From assembly GCA_021325275.1 (NCBI GenBank), contig JAJPHL010000010.1, positions 1 through 64,000 of the forward strand: DNA of 64,000 nt, read 5' to 3'. The notes beneath the pieces were generated by a model, which was not told the origin of the DNA, did not search any database, and was given only the letters and a program-made list of their open reading frames with translations. This document shows, in pieces, positions 23,837 to 32,434 of this stretch (within the stretch, counting starts at the first letter, position 1; each line of letters opens with the position of its first letter). The translations under genes and the position numbers were made by a program. Origin of the DNA: Terriglobia bacterium. GTDB taxonomy: Bacteria > Acidobacteriota > Terriglobia > JAJPHL01.

Positions 23837-26242
23837 TTAGGTACGCACTTTCAAAAGCAAATAAAGTCCGCTCATGCCGAACAGCGCGGCGGGGATCCAC
23901 GCGGCGAGCGGCGCGGGCAGTTCGTTGATGTTGCCCATCTTCTCGAATAGCACGGTCACCGTCCAATACGCCATCGCGATGGCCATACTCGCGCCGATTC
24001 CGGCGAGCGCGCCTTTGCGTCCCACGCTGAAGGCGAACGGCACGCCGATCAACGCCATGATCGGCGCGTAGATGGGGAACGCAAACTTTTTGTGCAATTG
24101 CACCAGCAGCGGCACCACGTCGGAGCCGCTTTGCTGCAAGTCGTCGATGTAGCGCCGCAACTCGCGATAATTCATCTGCTGCGACGTTTGCACGGTCTTC
24201 TTGAAGTACGTGGGTTTTTCCTCGAGCTCCGGAAAATCTTTCACCGTAAACGCCGTGAATTTCGTCAAGTCGGACCCTTTGAAGTCCCGGATCCAACCTT
24301 GTTCGAGCACCCAGCAATTCAGCTTCTCGTCCCAGTGCGCGCGATCGGCGGAGATGCGGCGGCGGATCTGGAACGTGGCGCGATCGAGTTCGTACACGGT
24401 TACGCCGGCCATCAAATCGTTGGAAGAATCGAAATAGTTGTAGTAGTAGATGCGCCGCGAATCCTTGCCGAGAATCCACGGGCGGTCGGGACGCAGATAG
24501 GTTTGCGGCGCTTTGCCTTTGATCTGACTGCGCAGCGCGTCCTGCTTGCGGTTGGCATCCGGCAAGTAGGAATAATCGAACGCGAAAAGCGCGCCGCTGA
24601 TCGCGACCGCCGCCAGGAACACCGGCACGCTGATGCGATACAAGCTCACGCCGCACGCGCGCATCGCGATAATCTCGTTGTCTTTGGTGAGTAGCGCGAA
24701 ACTCACCAGCGCGCCCACCAGCACCGCCAGCGGCGCGGTGAGATAGATCAACTGCGGCGCCACATAAAAGAAATAGCTCAGCACCATGCTCCACGGCGAG
24801 TGATAACGGAAAATGTCGGTGAGCAAATCGAAGAGCGTGACGATTTCCGCCAGCATCACGAACGCCGCCAGGCACATCACGAAATAAAACAGGAAGGCGC
24901 GTAGCACGTAGCCGTCGAGAATCTGAGGAAATCCCGCACCGAAGCGGCGAAACGCCGAGCGGCTGCCGACCGCGCCGGTTTTGGCGAAGTGGCCTTCGAT
25001 CTCTTTGAGCCAGGCGTTCAACGTCGACGCGATTCCCGCGCCGCGGCGCTGGCGTTCCGCGCGCGCCACGGTGATCGCGCCCCACGCCGCGAACACAATG
25101 TTGGGCAGCCATGCGCCGAGTCCCGCGGGAAGGCGGCCGTCGCGCGCGAAACTAAGACCCATCATCCAGAGCACGTAGTAGAAAAGCACGAGCGCCAGTG
25201 CCAAGACGACGCCGGCGGACTTTCCACCCTTGCGCGAGGAAAGGCCCAGAGGAATCGCCACGAGCGAAAGCACCAGCGCCGCTGCCGGCCACGCCAGGCG
25301 GCGATGGAACTCGATGCGCGCGCCGCGTCCTTCGTCGGTGTTCGGCGGCACGCGCCACAACTCGTGCATGCTTTGCGCCGTGAACGGACGCGCCTTACTC
25401 ACTTCCGGCGCGGGCAACTCCATGTTGATGTCGCTTTCGCTGAATCCATAAATGACGTAATCGTCTTTTCCCGATCCCGCGACGGACCCAGATGTCTTTG
25501 GCGCCTCGCCCGACGCCGGCTCCGGTTCATTGAGCGAATGCGTCGCGCCTTCGATCATGTGCAACTGAAAATGACTCTTGCCCGGCTCGGCGAGAATCAC
25601 CGCGCTCGAGGCCACGGTGATTTTCGGGCCGATTGGCGTAGCAGACGCCGGCGCACCCGCGGCCCGTCCCGGCGCCGCGCCGCCTTGCGACGAGGGTTGC
25701 AGATCCGCGAGAAAAAGTCCGCGCCAGTGGTCGGCGTCGGTGGACGACGTGTCGTTTACGTACAACACCATGTTGGGGAATCGCTCTTCAAAAATGCGCG
25801 GCTGGATTTCCGCGGTCACTTGCAGCGCCGCCATCGTATTTTCGATGCGCACCAGTTCGCGGTACGAGCGCGGCCCCAGATAGGTGGCCGAAACCAAGCC
25901 CATCGAGCACCCGAGCACCGCCAGAATCGCTACCGGTTTGCAAAACGTGGCGATGTTCATGCCGCTGGCGCGCACCGCGGTGACTTCACTGTCCGATCCC
26001 ATGCGGCTCAAACCGATGAGCGTTCCGACCAGCACGCCCATGGGAAGTGTGACGGTTAGAATCGGCGGCAGCAGCAGAACGAAGAGCCATGCGACCATGC
26101 CCGGCGTCGTGGTCGATCGCACCAGCAAGTCGACCAGACGGCCGACTTCGCGCGTGAACAGCACGAAAGTGAACATGCCCACGCCCAGCAGCGAGTGGGA
26201 GGCGATCTCCTTGAAGATGTACCGGGTGAGAATTCGCACCAT
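23837..26242 (-). CDS. Fused LptF-LptG lipopolysaccharide export permease
   Basis: An 801-residue protein holding two YjgP/YjgQ permease units that are separate 360-residue proteins in most bacteria. Unit one (about 1-395) starts LTRYIFKEIASHSLLG and has LPPILTVTLPMGVLVGTLIG, SDSEVTAVRASGMN and the end helices (EFHRRLAWPAAALVLSLVAI). Unit two (about 425-801) starts LDGYVLRAFLFYFVM and has TAPLAVLVGALVSFALLTKD, NEIIAMRACGVSLYRI and a second set of end helices. Each has a periplasmic beta domain between helix groups. It should work with an LptB ATPase encoded elsewhere to lift LPS from the inner membrane. It is divergent from the DsbA-like gene with a 19-base gap. Confidence 0.9.
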   Translation of the reverse strand: MVRILTRYIFKEIASHSLLGVGMFTFVLFTREVGRLVDLLVRSTTTPGMVAWLFVLLLPPILTVTLPMGVLVGTLIGLSRMGSDSEVTAVRASGMNIATFCKPVAILAVLGCSMGLVSATYLGPRSYRELVRIENTMAALQVTAEIQPRIFEERFPNMVLYVNDTSSTDADHWRGLFLADLQPSSQGGAAPGRAAGAPASATPIGPKITVASSAVILAEPGKSHFQLHMIEGATHSLNEPEPASGEAPKTSGSVAGSGKDDYVIYGFSESDINMELPAPEVSKARPFTAQSMHELWRVPPNTDEGRGARIEFHRRLAWPAAALVLSLVAIPLGLSSRKGGKSAGVVLALALVLFYYVLWMMGLSFARDGRLPAGLGAWLPNIVFAAWGAITVARAERQRRGAGIASTLNAWLKEIEGHFAKTGAVGSRSAFRRFGAGFPQILDGYVLRAFLFYFVMCLAAFVMLAEIVTLFDLLTDIFRYHSPWSMVLSYFFYVAPQLIYLTAPLAVLVGALVSFALLTKDNEIIAMRACGVSLYRISVPVFLAAVAISGALFAFDYSYLPDANRKQDALRSQIKGKAPQTYLRPDRPWILGKDSRRIYYYNYFDSSNDLMAGVTVYELDRATFQIRRRISADRAHWDEKLNCWVLEQGWIRDFKGSDLTKFTAFTVKDFPELEEKPTYFKKTVQTSQQMNYRELRRYIDDLQQSGSDVVPLLVQLHKKFAFPIYAPIMALIGVPFAFSVGRKGALAGIGASMAIAMAYWTVTVLFEKMGNINELPAPLAAWIPAALFGMSGLYLLLKVRT

Positions 26243-26249
26243 CTTCGAT

Positions 26250-26255
26250 TATAAT
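26250..26255 (+). promoter_or_regulatory. Perfect TATAAT six bases before a GTG start
   Basis: TATAAT, six bases, then the GTG at 26262. The only ATG nearby (26254) meets a stop after three codons. The site lies in a 19-base divergent gap, so the -35 region overlaps the start of lptFG. Confidence 0.5.
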
Positions 26256-26261
26256 GCCAGT

Positions 26262-27167
26262 GTGAAGTCCACCTTAGCTTGCTTGATTTGTTTTGCGGCC
26301 GGCGTACTGTGCATGGCCGTGGTGCAGGGTCCGCTACCGACGCCAGGCAGGGCGCTGGCCGATGGCGGGCCGGACGCGGCGTCGCTGGAACGCTTTCTGC
26401 GGCGCTACTACGCTTGGCCCACCGATTTGCTGTCGCTGAAGGTGTCGCCGTTCAAGGTCGCGCAAATGCCGGGAATGCTCTCGGCGTCGGTGCAAGCGGT
26501 GCCGAAGCAGGGCAAGGGCGAGGTGGAAACCATCGACTTCCAGATTTCCGCCGACGGCAAGTTCCTGCTGGAGAAAGCGCCGATCAAAGTGCAGCCGGAT
26601 CCCTTCAAGGACGTGCGCGACCAAATCGATTTGCGCAATCAGCCGGCGTTCGGGTCGGCCGTGCCGCGGGTGACGATCGTGGAGTACGGCGATTTGCAAT
26701 GCGCGTATTGCAAGCAAGTGGTCACCGTGGTGCGCCAGGAGATTCCGCGGGAATTCGGGCGCGACGTGCGGATTGTCTTCAAGGATTATCCGCTGTGGCA
26801 AATCCATCCCTGGGCGTGGGACGCCGCGGCGTCGGGCCGCTGCATCTACAAGCAAAACGCCGAGGCGTTTTGGCCGTATCACGATTGGGCGTACGAGCAG
26901 CAGGGCCGCTTCAATCCCGAGCAATTCAAGAAAGCCGCGGCGGCGTTCGCGCAACAGTTGAAAATCGACATGAAGCAGTACGACGCGTGTCTCGCGAATC
27001 CCGACACGCGCGCCGAAGTCGAGCGCTCCTTGCAAGAGGGCCGCGCGGTGGGCGTCGAGGGCACGCCGTCATTCTTCATCAACGGGCGTCACGTGGAAGG
27101 GTCGCAGACGTTCGGGGACATGAAGCGCTACATCAACGCCGAGTTGGAGTTCTTAGCATCGAAGTAA
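26262..27167 (+). CDS. DsbA-like thioredoxin-fold thiol oxidoreductase
   Basis: A 301-residue exported protein with a signal peptide or anchor (LACLICFAAGVLCMAVV). The thioredoxin domain begins near residue 135: VTIVEYGDLQCAYCKQV with a CAYC redox pair at residues 147-150, then VFKDYPLWQIHPWAWDAA and the cis-Pro loop GVEGTPSFFINGRHVEG. This matches the DsbA/BdbD 'Thioredoxin_4' group, which oxidises or isomerises disulfides in the envelope. An N-terminal region (about 40-115) with SLERFLRRYYAWPTDLLSL is an extra domain seen in some acidobacterial members. The start is GTG, directly after a TATAAT. Confidence 0.87.
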   Translation: MKSTLACLICFAAGVLCMAVVQGPLPTPGRALADGGPDAASLERFLRRYYAWPTDLLSLKVSPFKVAQMPGMLSASVQAVPKQGKGEVETIDFQISADGKFLLEKAPIKVQPDPFKDVRDQIDLRNQPAFGSAVPRVTIVEYGDLQCAYCKQVVTVVRQEIPREFGRDVRIVFKDYPLWQIHPWAWDAAASGRCIYKQNAEAFWPYHDWAYEQQGRFNPEQFKKAAAAFAQQLKIDMKQYDACLANPDTRAEVERSLQEGRAVGVEGTPSFFINGRHVEGSQTFGDMKRYINAELEFLASK

Positions 27168-27186
27168 GCCCGCCACTGGGTCATAG

Positions 27187-27192
27187 TACAAT
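27187..27192 (+). promoter_or_regulatory. TACAAT seven bases before a TTG start
   Basis: TACAAT, seven bases, then TTG at 27200, inside the 32-base gap after the DsbA-like gene. It is used here to choose the otherwise uncertain start of the sigma-54 activator. Confidence 0.4.
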
Positions 27193-27199
27193 CCCCCAG

Positions 27200-28711
27200 T
27201 TGACTCCCGCTCCCGCGTTTCAATCCGAAGAACTCGCTTTGCTGTACGGCGTGGCGCGCACGCTGCTGTCGGAATCCGATTACGGCGAGCTTCTCGCGCG
27301 ACTCTTGGACGCCGCCATCGACGCATTCGGCGCCGATCGCGGATTCGTGGTGGTGCGTGAAGGCGAGCGCTTCCGTGCCGCCGTGTCGCGCCATTTCAAA
27401 AGCGATGCGCTCACGGCGGCCGAGGAGGAAGTCAGCACGTCGATTTCGTCAGCCGTCATGTCAGGGAGCCGCGCCCTGTTGATCGACGATGCCGCCGATT
27501 CCCAACGTTTTCGCGACGAACCGAGCGTCAAGCGCTTGGCCATGCGCTCCGTGTTGTGCGCGCCGCTGGCCGCGAGCGAAGATGCCTTCGCGCTGATCTA
27601 TCTGGAAAATCGCGACGTGGCGAATCGGTTTACCGAGCGGCAGCGTGTGCTGCTCGACGAAATCTGCGCGTTGGCCGCGCCGCGGCTCCGCGCCGCCGTT
27701 GCCATCGAGCATGCCCGCCGGCGCGCACGGGAACTGGAGCGCGATCTCGGCGACACCGATGGCTTCGTCACCGCCGATGCCGCCATGGCGCGTTTCATCG
27801 AAACGTTACGGCAGGTGGCGGCGTCCGACTTGCCGGTGCTGATCCAAGGTGAAACGGGTACGGGCAAGGAATTGGCGGCGCGCGCAATTTACCGGCGCAG
27901 CGGGCGCGCGCACGGCGCGTTTGTGGTGCTGAATTGCGCGGCCCTGCCGGCCACGCTGATCGAATCGGAACTTTTCGGATACGTTCGTGGCGCGTTCACC
28001 GGCGCGTTGCAGGATCGCATCGGACTGGTCGCCGCGGCGCATCGCGGAACGCTGTTTCTCGACGAAATCGGTGAGATGCCGTTGGAGTTGCAGCCGCGTT
28101 TGCTGCGCGTGCTGCAATCGGGCGAACTGATGCGCGTGGGATCGGTGCGCGCCGAGACCGTCGACGTGCGCGTGATCGCCGCCACCAACCGCAATCTCGA
28201 AGCGGAAGTGGAAGAAGGACGGTTCCGCAGCGATTTGTTCTATCGCCTGTGTGGCGTCACGCTGAAAATCCCGCCGTTGCGGGACCGCCGCCACGATATC
28301 GAGTTGCTGGCCGGCCATTTCTTGCGCGTTTACGCCGCCCGACTCGGCCGTCCCACGCCGCGATTGAGCGGCGGGGCGCTCAGCGCGCTGGCGTCGTGGT
28401 CGTTCCCCGGAAATGTGCGCGAGCTGGAAGGCGAAATCGCGCGACTCGTCACGCTTTCGCCGGCGGGCGCGGAAGTCGGCGTCGACGCCTTGAACGATCG
28501 CATTCGCGGCGTGGGCCGCAAGGCTCCAGTGGAAGTCGCGCCGATGTCGCTGGCGGAAATGGAGAAAAAACTGATCCTCACGGTGCTCGAATCCACCGGC
28601 GGAAATCGCACCCGCGCGGCGGAGATTCTGGGAATCAGCCGCGAAGGTCTGCGGACCAAGATGCAGCGACTATTTCCCCGCGCCGCGGAATCGCTTCCGG
28701 AGGACGAGTAG
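27200..28711 (+). CDS. Sigma-54-dependent activator with GAF, AAA+ and Fis domains
   Basis: A 503-residue enhancer-binding protein. A GAF sensor domain (about 15-165) includes LARLLDAAIDAFGADRGFVV and FALIYLENRDVANRFTERQR. The AAA+ domain (about 195-430) has Walker A GETGTGKE, the sigma-54 contact loop GAFTGA, Walker B GTLFLDEIGEM and the arginine-finger region FRSDLFYRL. The C-terminus is a Fis helix-turn-helix (NRTRAAEILGISREGLRTKM). There is no receiver, so the signal probably enters through GAF. The start is uncertain: no ATG is in frame before residue 70 or so, and the TTG at 27200 is preferred. Its end overlaps the convergent TPR gene by 42 bases. Confidence 0.92.
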   Translation: MTPAPAFQSEELALLYGVARTLLSESDYGELLARLLDAAIDAFGADRGFVVVREGERFRAAVSRHFKSDALTAAEEEVSTSISSAVMSGSRALLIDDAADSQRFRDEPSVKRLAMRSVLCAPLAASEDAFALIYLENRDVANRFTERQRVLLDEICALAAPRLRAAVAIEHARRRARELERDLGDTDGFVTADAAMARFIETLRQVAASDLPVLIQGETGTGKELAARAIYRRSGRAHGAFVVLNCAALPATLIESELFGYVRGAFTGALQDRIGLVAAAHRGTLFLDEIGEMPLELQPRLLRVLQSGELMRVGSVRAETVDVRVIAATNRNLEAEVEEGRFRSDLFYRLCGVTLKIPPLRDRRHDIELLAGHFLRVYAARLGRPTPRLSGGALSALASWSFPGNVRELEGEIARLVTLSPAGAEVGVDALNDRIRGVGRKAPVEVAPMSLAEMEKKLILTVLESTGGNRTRAAEILGISREGLRTKMQRLFPRAAESLPEDE

Positions 28712-30913
28712 CGCGTTGACGGCGAACAACACCGCGGGCGCCGCGTACATTTGCATCCAGCCGGGGTTCAACGGATTCGCCGGCGCGAGCGCGCTCAAAG
28801 GAAAGGGCTCCACTCCATAGTTTCTGACTAGGCTTGGCACGCTGAGCAGCGTGATTACGTACGGCGTTCCGTACTTGGCGAATAGCCCAAGCTGGATCGG
28901 TAGGTAGCACCAGACCAACAGCACCACGATACCGAGCGGTCCCCACGCGCGACCCAAGCCGGGGACGAGCGCTTCCCAAATCCATTGCGTATTCGGCGGA
29001 GGCAAGGTGACGTCGCGCCGCGGAACCACCGTCACGACTGAAATCGCCAGCAGGAGCCCGGCCAGCGCTAAGATGAGCATCACCAGGATCGGCGTGGAGG
29101 ACTGATTGTCGCCGCGGAAAAGCTGAACGAATGTCAGCGACTCGACCGGATGGGTCATCGCAAGCAGCATCGCGCTTGGGAGGGAGCCGCCCTGAAAAGC
29201 GTGCAGATAGTTTTCGGTTCGAGGAACGGCGATCATCGGACGCCCGGGGAAGTAGTGTTGATATTGCGTGGTCCAAAGATCGCGCGCGCCCAGTCCAAGA
29301 TTCAGCGCCGCCTCATTCAACTGCGGGTCCACGTCCAACGCCTTGGCGAAGGCCTGACGCGCATCGCCTTCCTTGCCTTGCTGTTTCAGAATCACACCGA
29401 GATTGTTCCAACTTTCCGCGAAGTCCGGCAGAACGCGGTAGATCTTTTCCGCCGCGGCAAAATCGCCGCTTTGCTGCGCGGAGAGCGCTCGAATCAGGTC
29501 GCGTTCGGGACTGGCCGGCAGAGTTTCCAAAAAGTGCCGGCTTCCGGCGCCGGCCCAATTTCCTTCGAAAGGCGTGATCGGCGTACGGGCAGCATTGAGC
29601 GTCCTCAGGGCGAAGGCGCTAAAGAATGCGAATCCGATCCAAAACGTGAGGACGAGCAGGAGAACGGTGGTTCGTTCCCAGCGATCCCAGTATTCCGCGC
29701 CGAAGAGTACGGCGCGGCGGCCTTGCGCTTGATCGAGCCGGCGCTGCGCGCGGTAATGAAAAATCTGATAGATCAGGAACAGGGCCAGCGCCGCCAGAGC
29801 CGTGACGAACACGAGGAGGCAGAGATCCAGTGCTCTCGTGGAGTGCGAGTCGAGGATCGGGCTCAAGGTTTTCCGCGCCTCCGCGGAACGCTCGCGCCAT
29901 GCGCGCGCGGCTTCTACGTTTCCGGCACGCTCCCACTCCCGGGCGCGCGACTCCCAGGCGAGATCGGCCCACTCCAGGCTCGGACCTAGGCGGTAGATGC
30001 GAATCATTTGTTCTTCGTGCTGCGCCGGTGTCAAAGCATCCCACCGGTCGCTGCCCCGGGGCTGTCCGTAGACGCCAAGCGGCGCGCCGTACAGGATCAA
30101 CTCCGAGATCAGTGCCGTGTGCAAACGTGGGTCGTAGCCGCGATCGAGGTAATCGCGGTAGGCGCGCTCGTAGGTTTCGGCGGCCAGTTGTGATTCGCCC
30201 GCTTTGTCGAGCAGCGCGGAGAGATAGAAGAGTTCGGTGAAATCGACATTCTCGAGGCGCGCCGCTTGCTCGAAGAGCCCGTGCGCGCGCTCGTCGTGCG
30301 CCGCCTGCAGCAGGCGTCCGAACGCCGCGCGCAGGAACGGTTGAAAAGGATCTCGACGGATCGCGTCTTCCATCACCGGAATCATCGCAGGGATTTTCTC
30401 CGCGGCAACCCTCGTGAACTCGGTGTCGTCGAGCGGGCCAGAAGCCTCGCGTCGCGACAAGCGCAGCCACACCAGCGAGGTCATGGGCTCGTCGGGGAGC
30501 TTCGGCGCGGACGGGTCGAATGTCACCGTTTTCCGGAAGCGCAGGTCTCGCGAGGTCGGATTCTCGAACTCGATTTGCACGGTCTTCCCTTGCGGCGTCA
30601 GTTGCAGAATGCTTCCGGGCACCCGCCAGCGTCCCAGCACCACTCCCTGGCGCGAGTCGAGCAACCGCAACCAGCACCCATGACTGAACCACGTGCGATC
30701 GTCTCCCGCATCGGCCAGGAGCCACCTTTCTTCCGAATTCGGCGCGACTCCATACTTCAACGTCCACGCCTGGGCGCCGCTTCCGCCGGAGACTTCCGCC
30801 ATCAATTGTTCGAGCTTCAGGCGAGGCTGCGTAGTGGGCGCTGCTGCCAGGAATGCAGGCAGCAGCATTGCCAGAATTCCTGCCGTTGCGACGTTGCCGC
30901 GTTGCATTCTCAT
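28670..30913 (-). CDS. Membrane protein with TPR-like repeats, coupled to a Ser/Thr kinase
   Basis: A 747-residue protein of unknown role. A signal peptide (NVATAGILAMLLPAFLAAA) leads to a periplasmic N-terminal domain with TPR-like helices (about 180-330, LFEQAARLENVDFTELFYLS). Two membrane helices follow (ALDLCLLVFVTALAALALFL and TTVLLLVLTFWIGFAFF), then TPR units (FAESWNNLGVILKQQGKEGD) and four or so further helices to the C-terminus. I chose the ATG at 30913, which has GGAG six bases upstream. Another ATG at 30958 overlaps the kinase stop as TAATG, so coupled translation is likely whichever start is used. Its 3' end overlaps the sigma-54 activator gene. Confidence 0.72.
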   Translation of the reverse strand: MRMQRGNVATAGILAMLLPAFLAAAPTTQPRLKLEQLMAEVSGGSGAQAWTLKYGVAPNSEERWLLADAGDDRTWFSHGCWLRLLDSRQGVVLGRWRVPGSILQLTPQGKTVQIEFENPTSRDLRFRKTVTFDPSAPKLPDEPMTSLVWLRLSRREASGPLDDTEFTRVAAEKIPAMIPVMEDAIRRDPFQPFLRAAFGRLLQAAHDERAHGLFEQAARLENVDFTELFYLSALLDKAGESQLAAETYERAYRDYLDRGYDPRLHTALISELILYGAPLGVYGQPRGSDRWDALTPAQHEEQMIRIYRLGPSLEWADLAWESRAREWERAGNVEAARAWRERSAEARKTLSPILDSHSTRALDLCLLVFVTALAALALFLIYQIFHYRAQRRLDQAQGRRAVLFGAEYWDRWERTTVLLLVLTFWIGFAFFSAFALRTLNAARTPITPFEGNWAGAGSRHFLETLPASPERDLIRALSAQQSGDFAAAEKIYRVLPDFAESWNNLGVILKQQGKEGDARQAFAKALDVDPQLNEAALNLGLGARDLWTTQYQHYFPGRPMIAVPRTENYLHAFQGGSLPSAMLLAMTHPVESLTFVQLFRGDNQSSTPILVMLILALAGLLLAISVVTVVPRRDVTLPPPNTQWIWEALVPGLGRAWGPLGIVVLLVWCYLPIQLGLFAKYGTPYVITLLSVPSLVRNYGVEPFPLSALAPANPLNPGWMQMYAAPAVLFAVNALLVLRKRFRGAGK

Positions 30914-30957
30914 GATCTTCTCCAGCACTCGCCAAAAGAGAGGCACGCCGCGTGCCA

Positions 30958-32310
30958 TTAGCGCTTCACCGCCGCGACGAGATGCGCCACAATTTCGCCG
31001 GCTGTCTTCTTCGGTCCCGCCACGGCATCCTCGGCATCCGCGGTGAACGTTTCACTCCACACCTGAAAGCCGGTGCGAGTGTTGATCAACTCCGCGTAGA
31101 CTTTGTACTTCGAGCCGTAACTGCGGACATTTCCCGCGAGCACCGCATCCACCCCAAGCTGCGCGCCGGCGCTCTTGGGATCGTCCTCGGAAACGCGTTT
31201 CACCGCGCTCATCGACGCAACTTGAAATCCGTTTTGCGCCAGTGCGCTCGAGAGTTCCTCGGGGAGTCCTTCGAGCACCGGGCTGGCGCGCGCGTCGTCG
31301 TTAGGTGCGCGCAGGCTGATCACCGCGATGGAACGAATCGGCGGGCCGCTCGTGTTCGGCGACGGCCGTAGGTACCACACGGCTCCGGCGGCGAGCAGCG
31401 CGATGGCCAGCACGCCGGCAAGAACGGCGGCGATCGGCCAACGGGCCTTGCGTGTCGCCGGCGGATCGCTGCCGGTGGCCATCGTCCCAGTGAGTTTGAG
31501 CGCCGCCGACAACTCGCCGGCCGACGCAAAACGCTCGGCGGCGTTCTTGCGCAACGCGCGCGACACGGTTTCAGTCGCCGTAGCGCACGGTGGAGGCTCT
31601 TTCGTGATGATGGCATTGAGCGTGTCGAGCACGGTTGCCTGGCGAAAGGGATGCGCGCCGCAAAACAACTCGTACAGAATGATGCCGAGCGAAAAAACGT
31701 CCGAGGCCGGCGTGACCTCCTGACCGCGCGCCTGTTCCGGCGACATGTACGTGTACGTGCCCAGCAACTGGCCCGTTTGCGTACCCGCGCTGAGCGTTGC
31801 GCCGATGTCGTTTTCGGCGGCGTCCGGCTGCGCCCAAGGCATGGTCTTCGCCAAGCCGAAGTCGACGATCTTTACGATGCCATCGGCGCGAATCATGATG
31901 TTTTCCGGCTTCAGATCGCGGTGCAGAATGCCCTCGCGATGCGCCGCCGCCAAGCCGTCGGCGACTTGACGCGCGATGTCGCGCGCTTCTTCAATCGCGA
32001 ACGGTCCGCGCGACATGCGTGTCTTCAGCGTTTCGCCTTGCACGTACTCCATGGCGAGAAACGTGGAATCCTGACTGTCGCCAACTTCAAAGACTGTGAT
32101 GATGTTGGGATGATTCAACGCCGAGGCCGCGCGCGCCTCGCGCAGCAAGTCGCGTGTGGTGGACGATCCATCGCGTTCCTTCAAAATGAATTTGAGCGCG
32201 ACCACGCGATTCAATCGGCGGTCGCGCGCCTTCCACACTTCGCCGATACCGCCCGCTCCCAGCTTTTCCAACAGGGTGTAGTTGCCGATTTGTTGGTCGT
32301 GTTGCGGCAT
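30958..32310 (-). CDS. PknB-type Ser/Thr protein kinase with a TolB-like sensor domain
   Basis: A 450-residue membrane kinase. The N-terminal kinase domain (about 10-265) has the P-loop LGAGGIGEV, catalytic Lys in VALKFIL, HRDLKPENIMI, DFG and the activation-loop end MSPEQARG. A single membrane helix (WPIAAVLAGVLAIALLAAGA) is followed by an extracytoplasmic domain of about 130 residues (RSIAVISLRAPNDD, GVDAVLAGNVRSYGSKYKVY, GFQVWSETF) like the TolB-N/FlgO domain attached to many acidobacterial kinases. The next gene starts on its stop (TAATG), so the TPR membrane protein is a likely partner or substrate. Confidence 0.93.
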   Translation of the reverse strand: MPQHDQQIGNYTLLEKLGAGGIGEVWKARDRRLNRVVALKFILKERDGSSTTRDLLREARAASALNHPNIITVFEVGDSQDSTFLAMEYVQGETLKTRMSRGPFAIEEARDIARQVADGLAAAHREGILHRDLKPENIMIRADGIVKIVDFGLAKTMPWAQPDAAENDIGATLSAGTQTGQLLGTYTYMSPEQARGQEVTPASDVFSLGIILYELFCGAHPFRQATVLDTLNAIITKEPPPCATATETVSRALRKNAAERFASAGELSAALKLTGTMATGSDPPATRKARWPIAAVLAGVLAIALLAAGAVWYLRPSPNTSGPPIRSIAVISLRAPNDDARASPVLEGLPEELSSALAQNGFQVASMSAVKRVSEDDPKSAGAQLGVDAVLAGNVRSYGSKYKVYAELINTRTGFQVWSETFTADAEDAVAGPKKTAGEIVAHLVAAVKR

Positions 32311-32434
32311 GACCGAAAAGGTGGCGGCGACGCCAGAATTCTTGGCAGCGGAGCTTGTGTTGCGCCTCTGGAGGAGCCGCCGAGAAATTCAGACGCACGT
32401 TGGTTGCCAGACGCGCCCCAAGCCCCGCGCGAGT

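Noticed and set aside
28670-28711. 42-base overlap of convergent genes as a sign of a wrong end
   Set aside because: Both C-termini are plausible (Fis helix-turn-helix end, membrane helix end), so a real tail-to-tail overlap is accepted.
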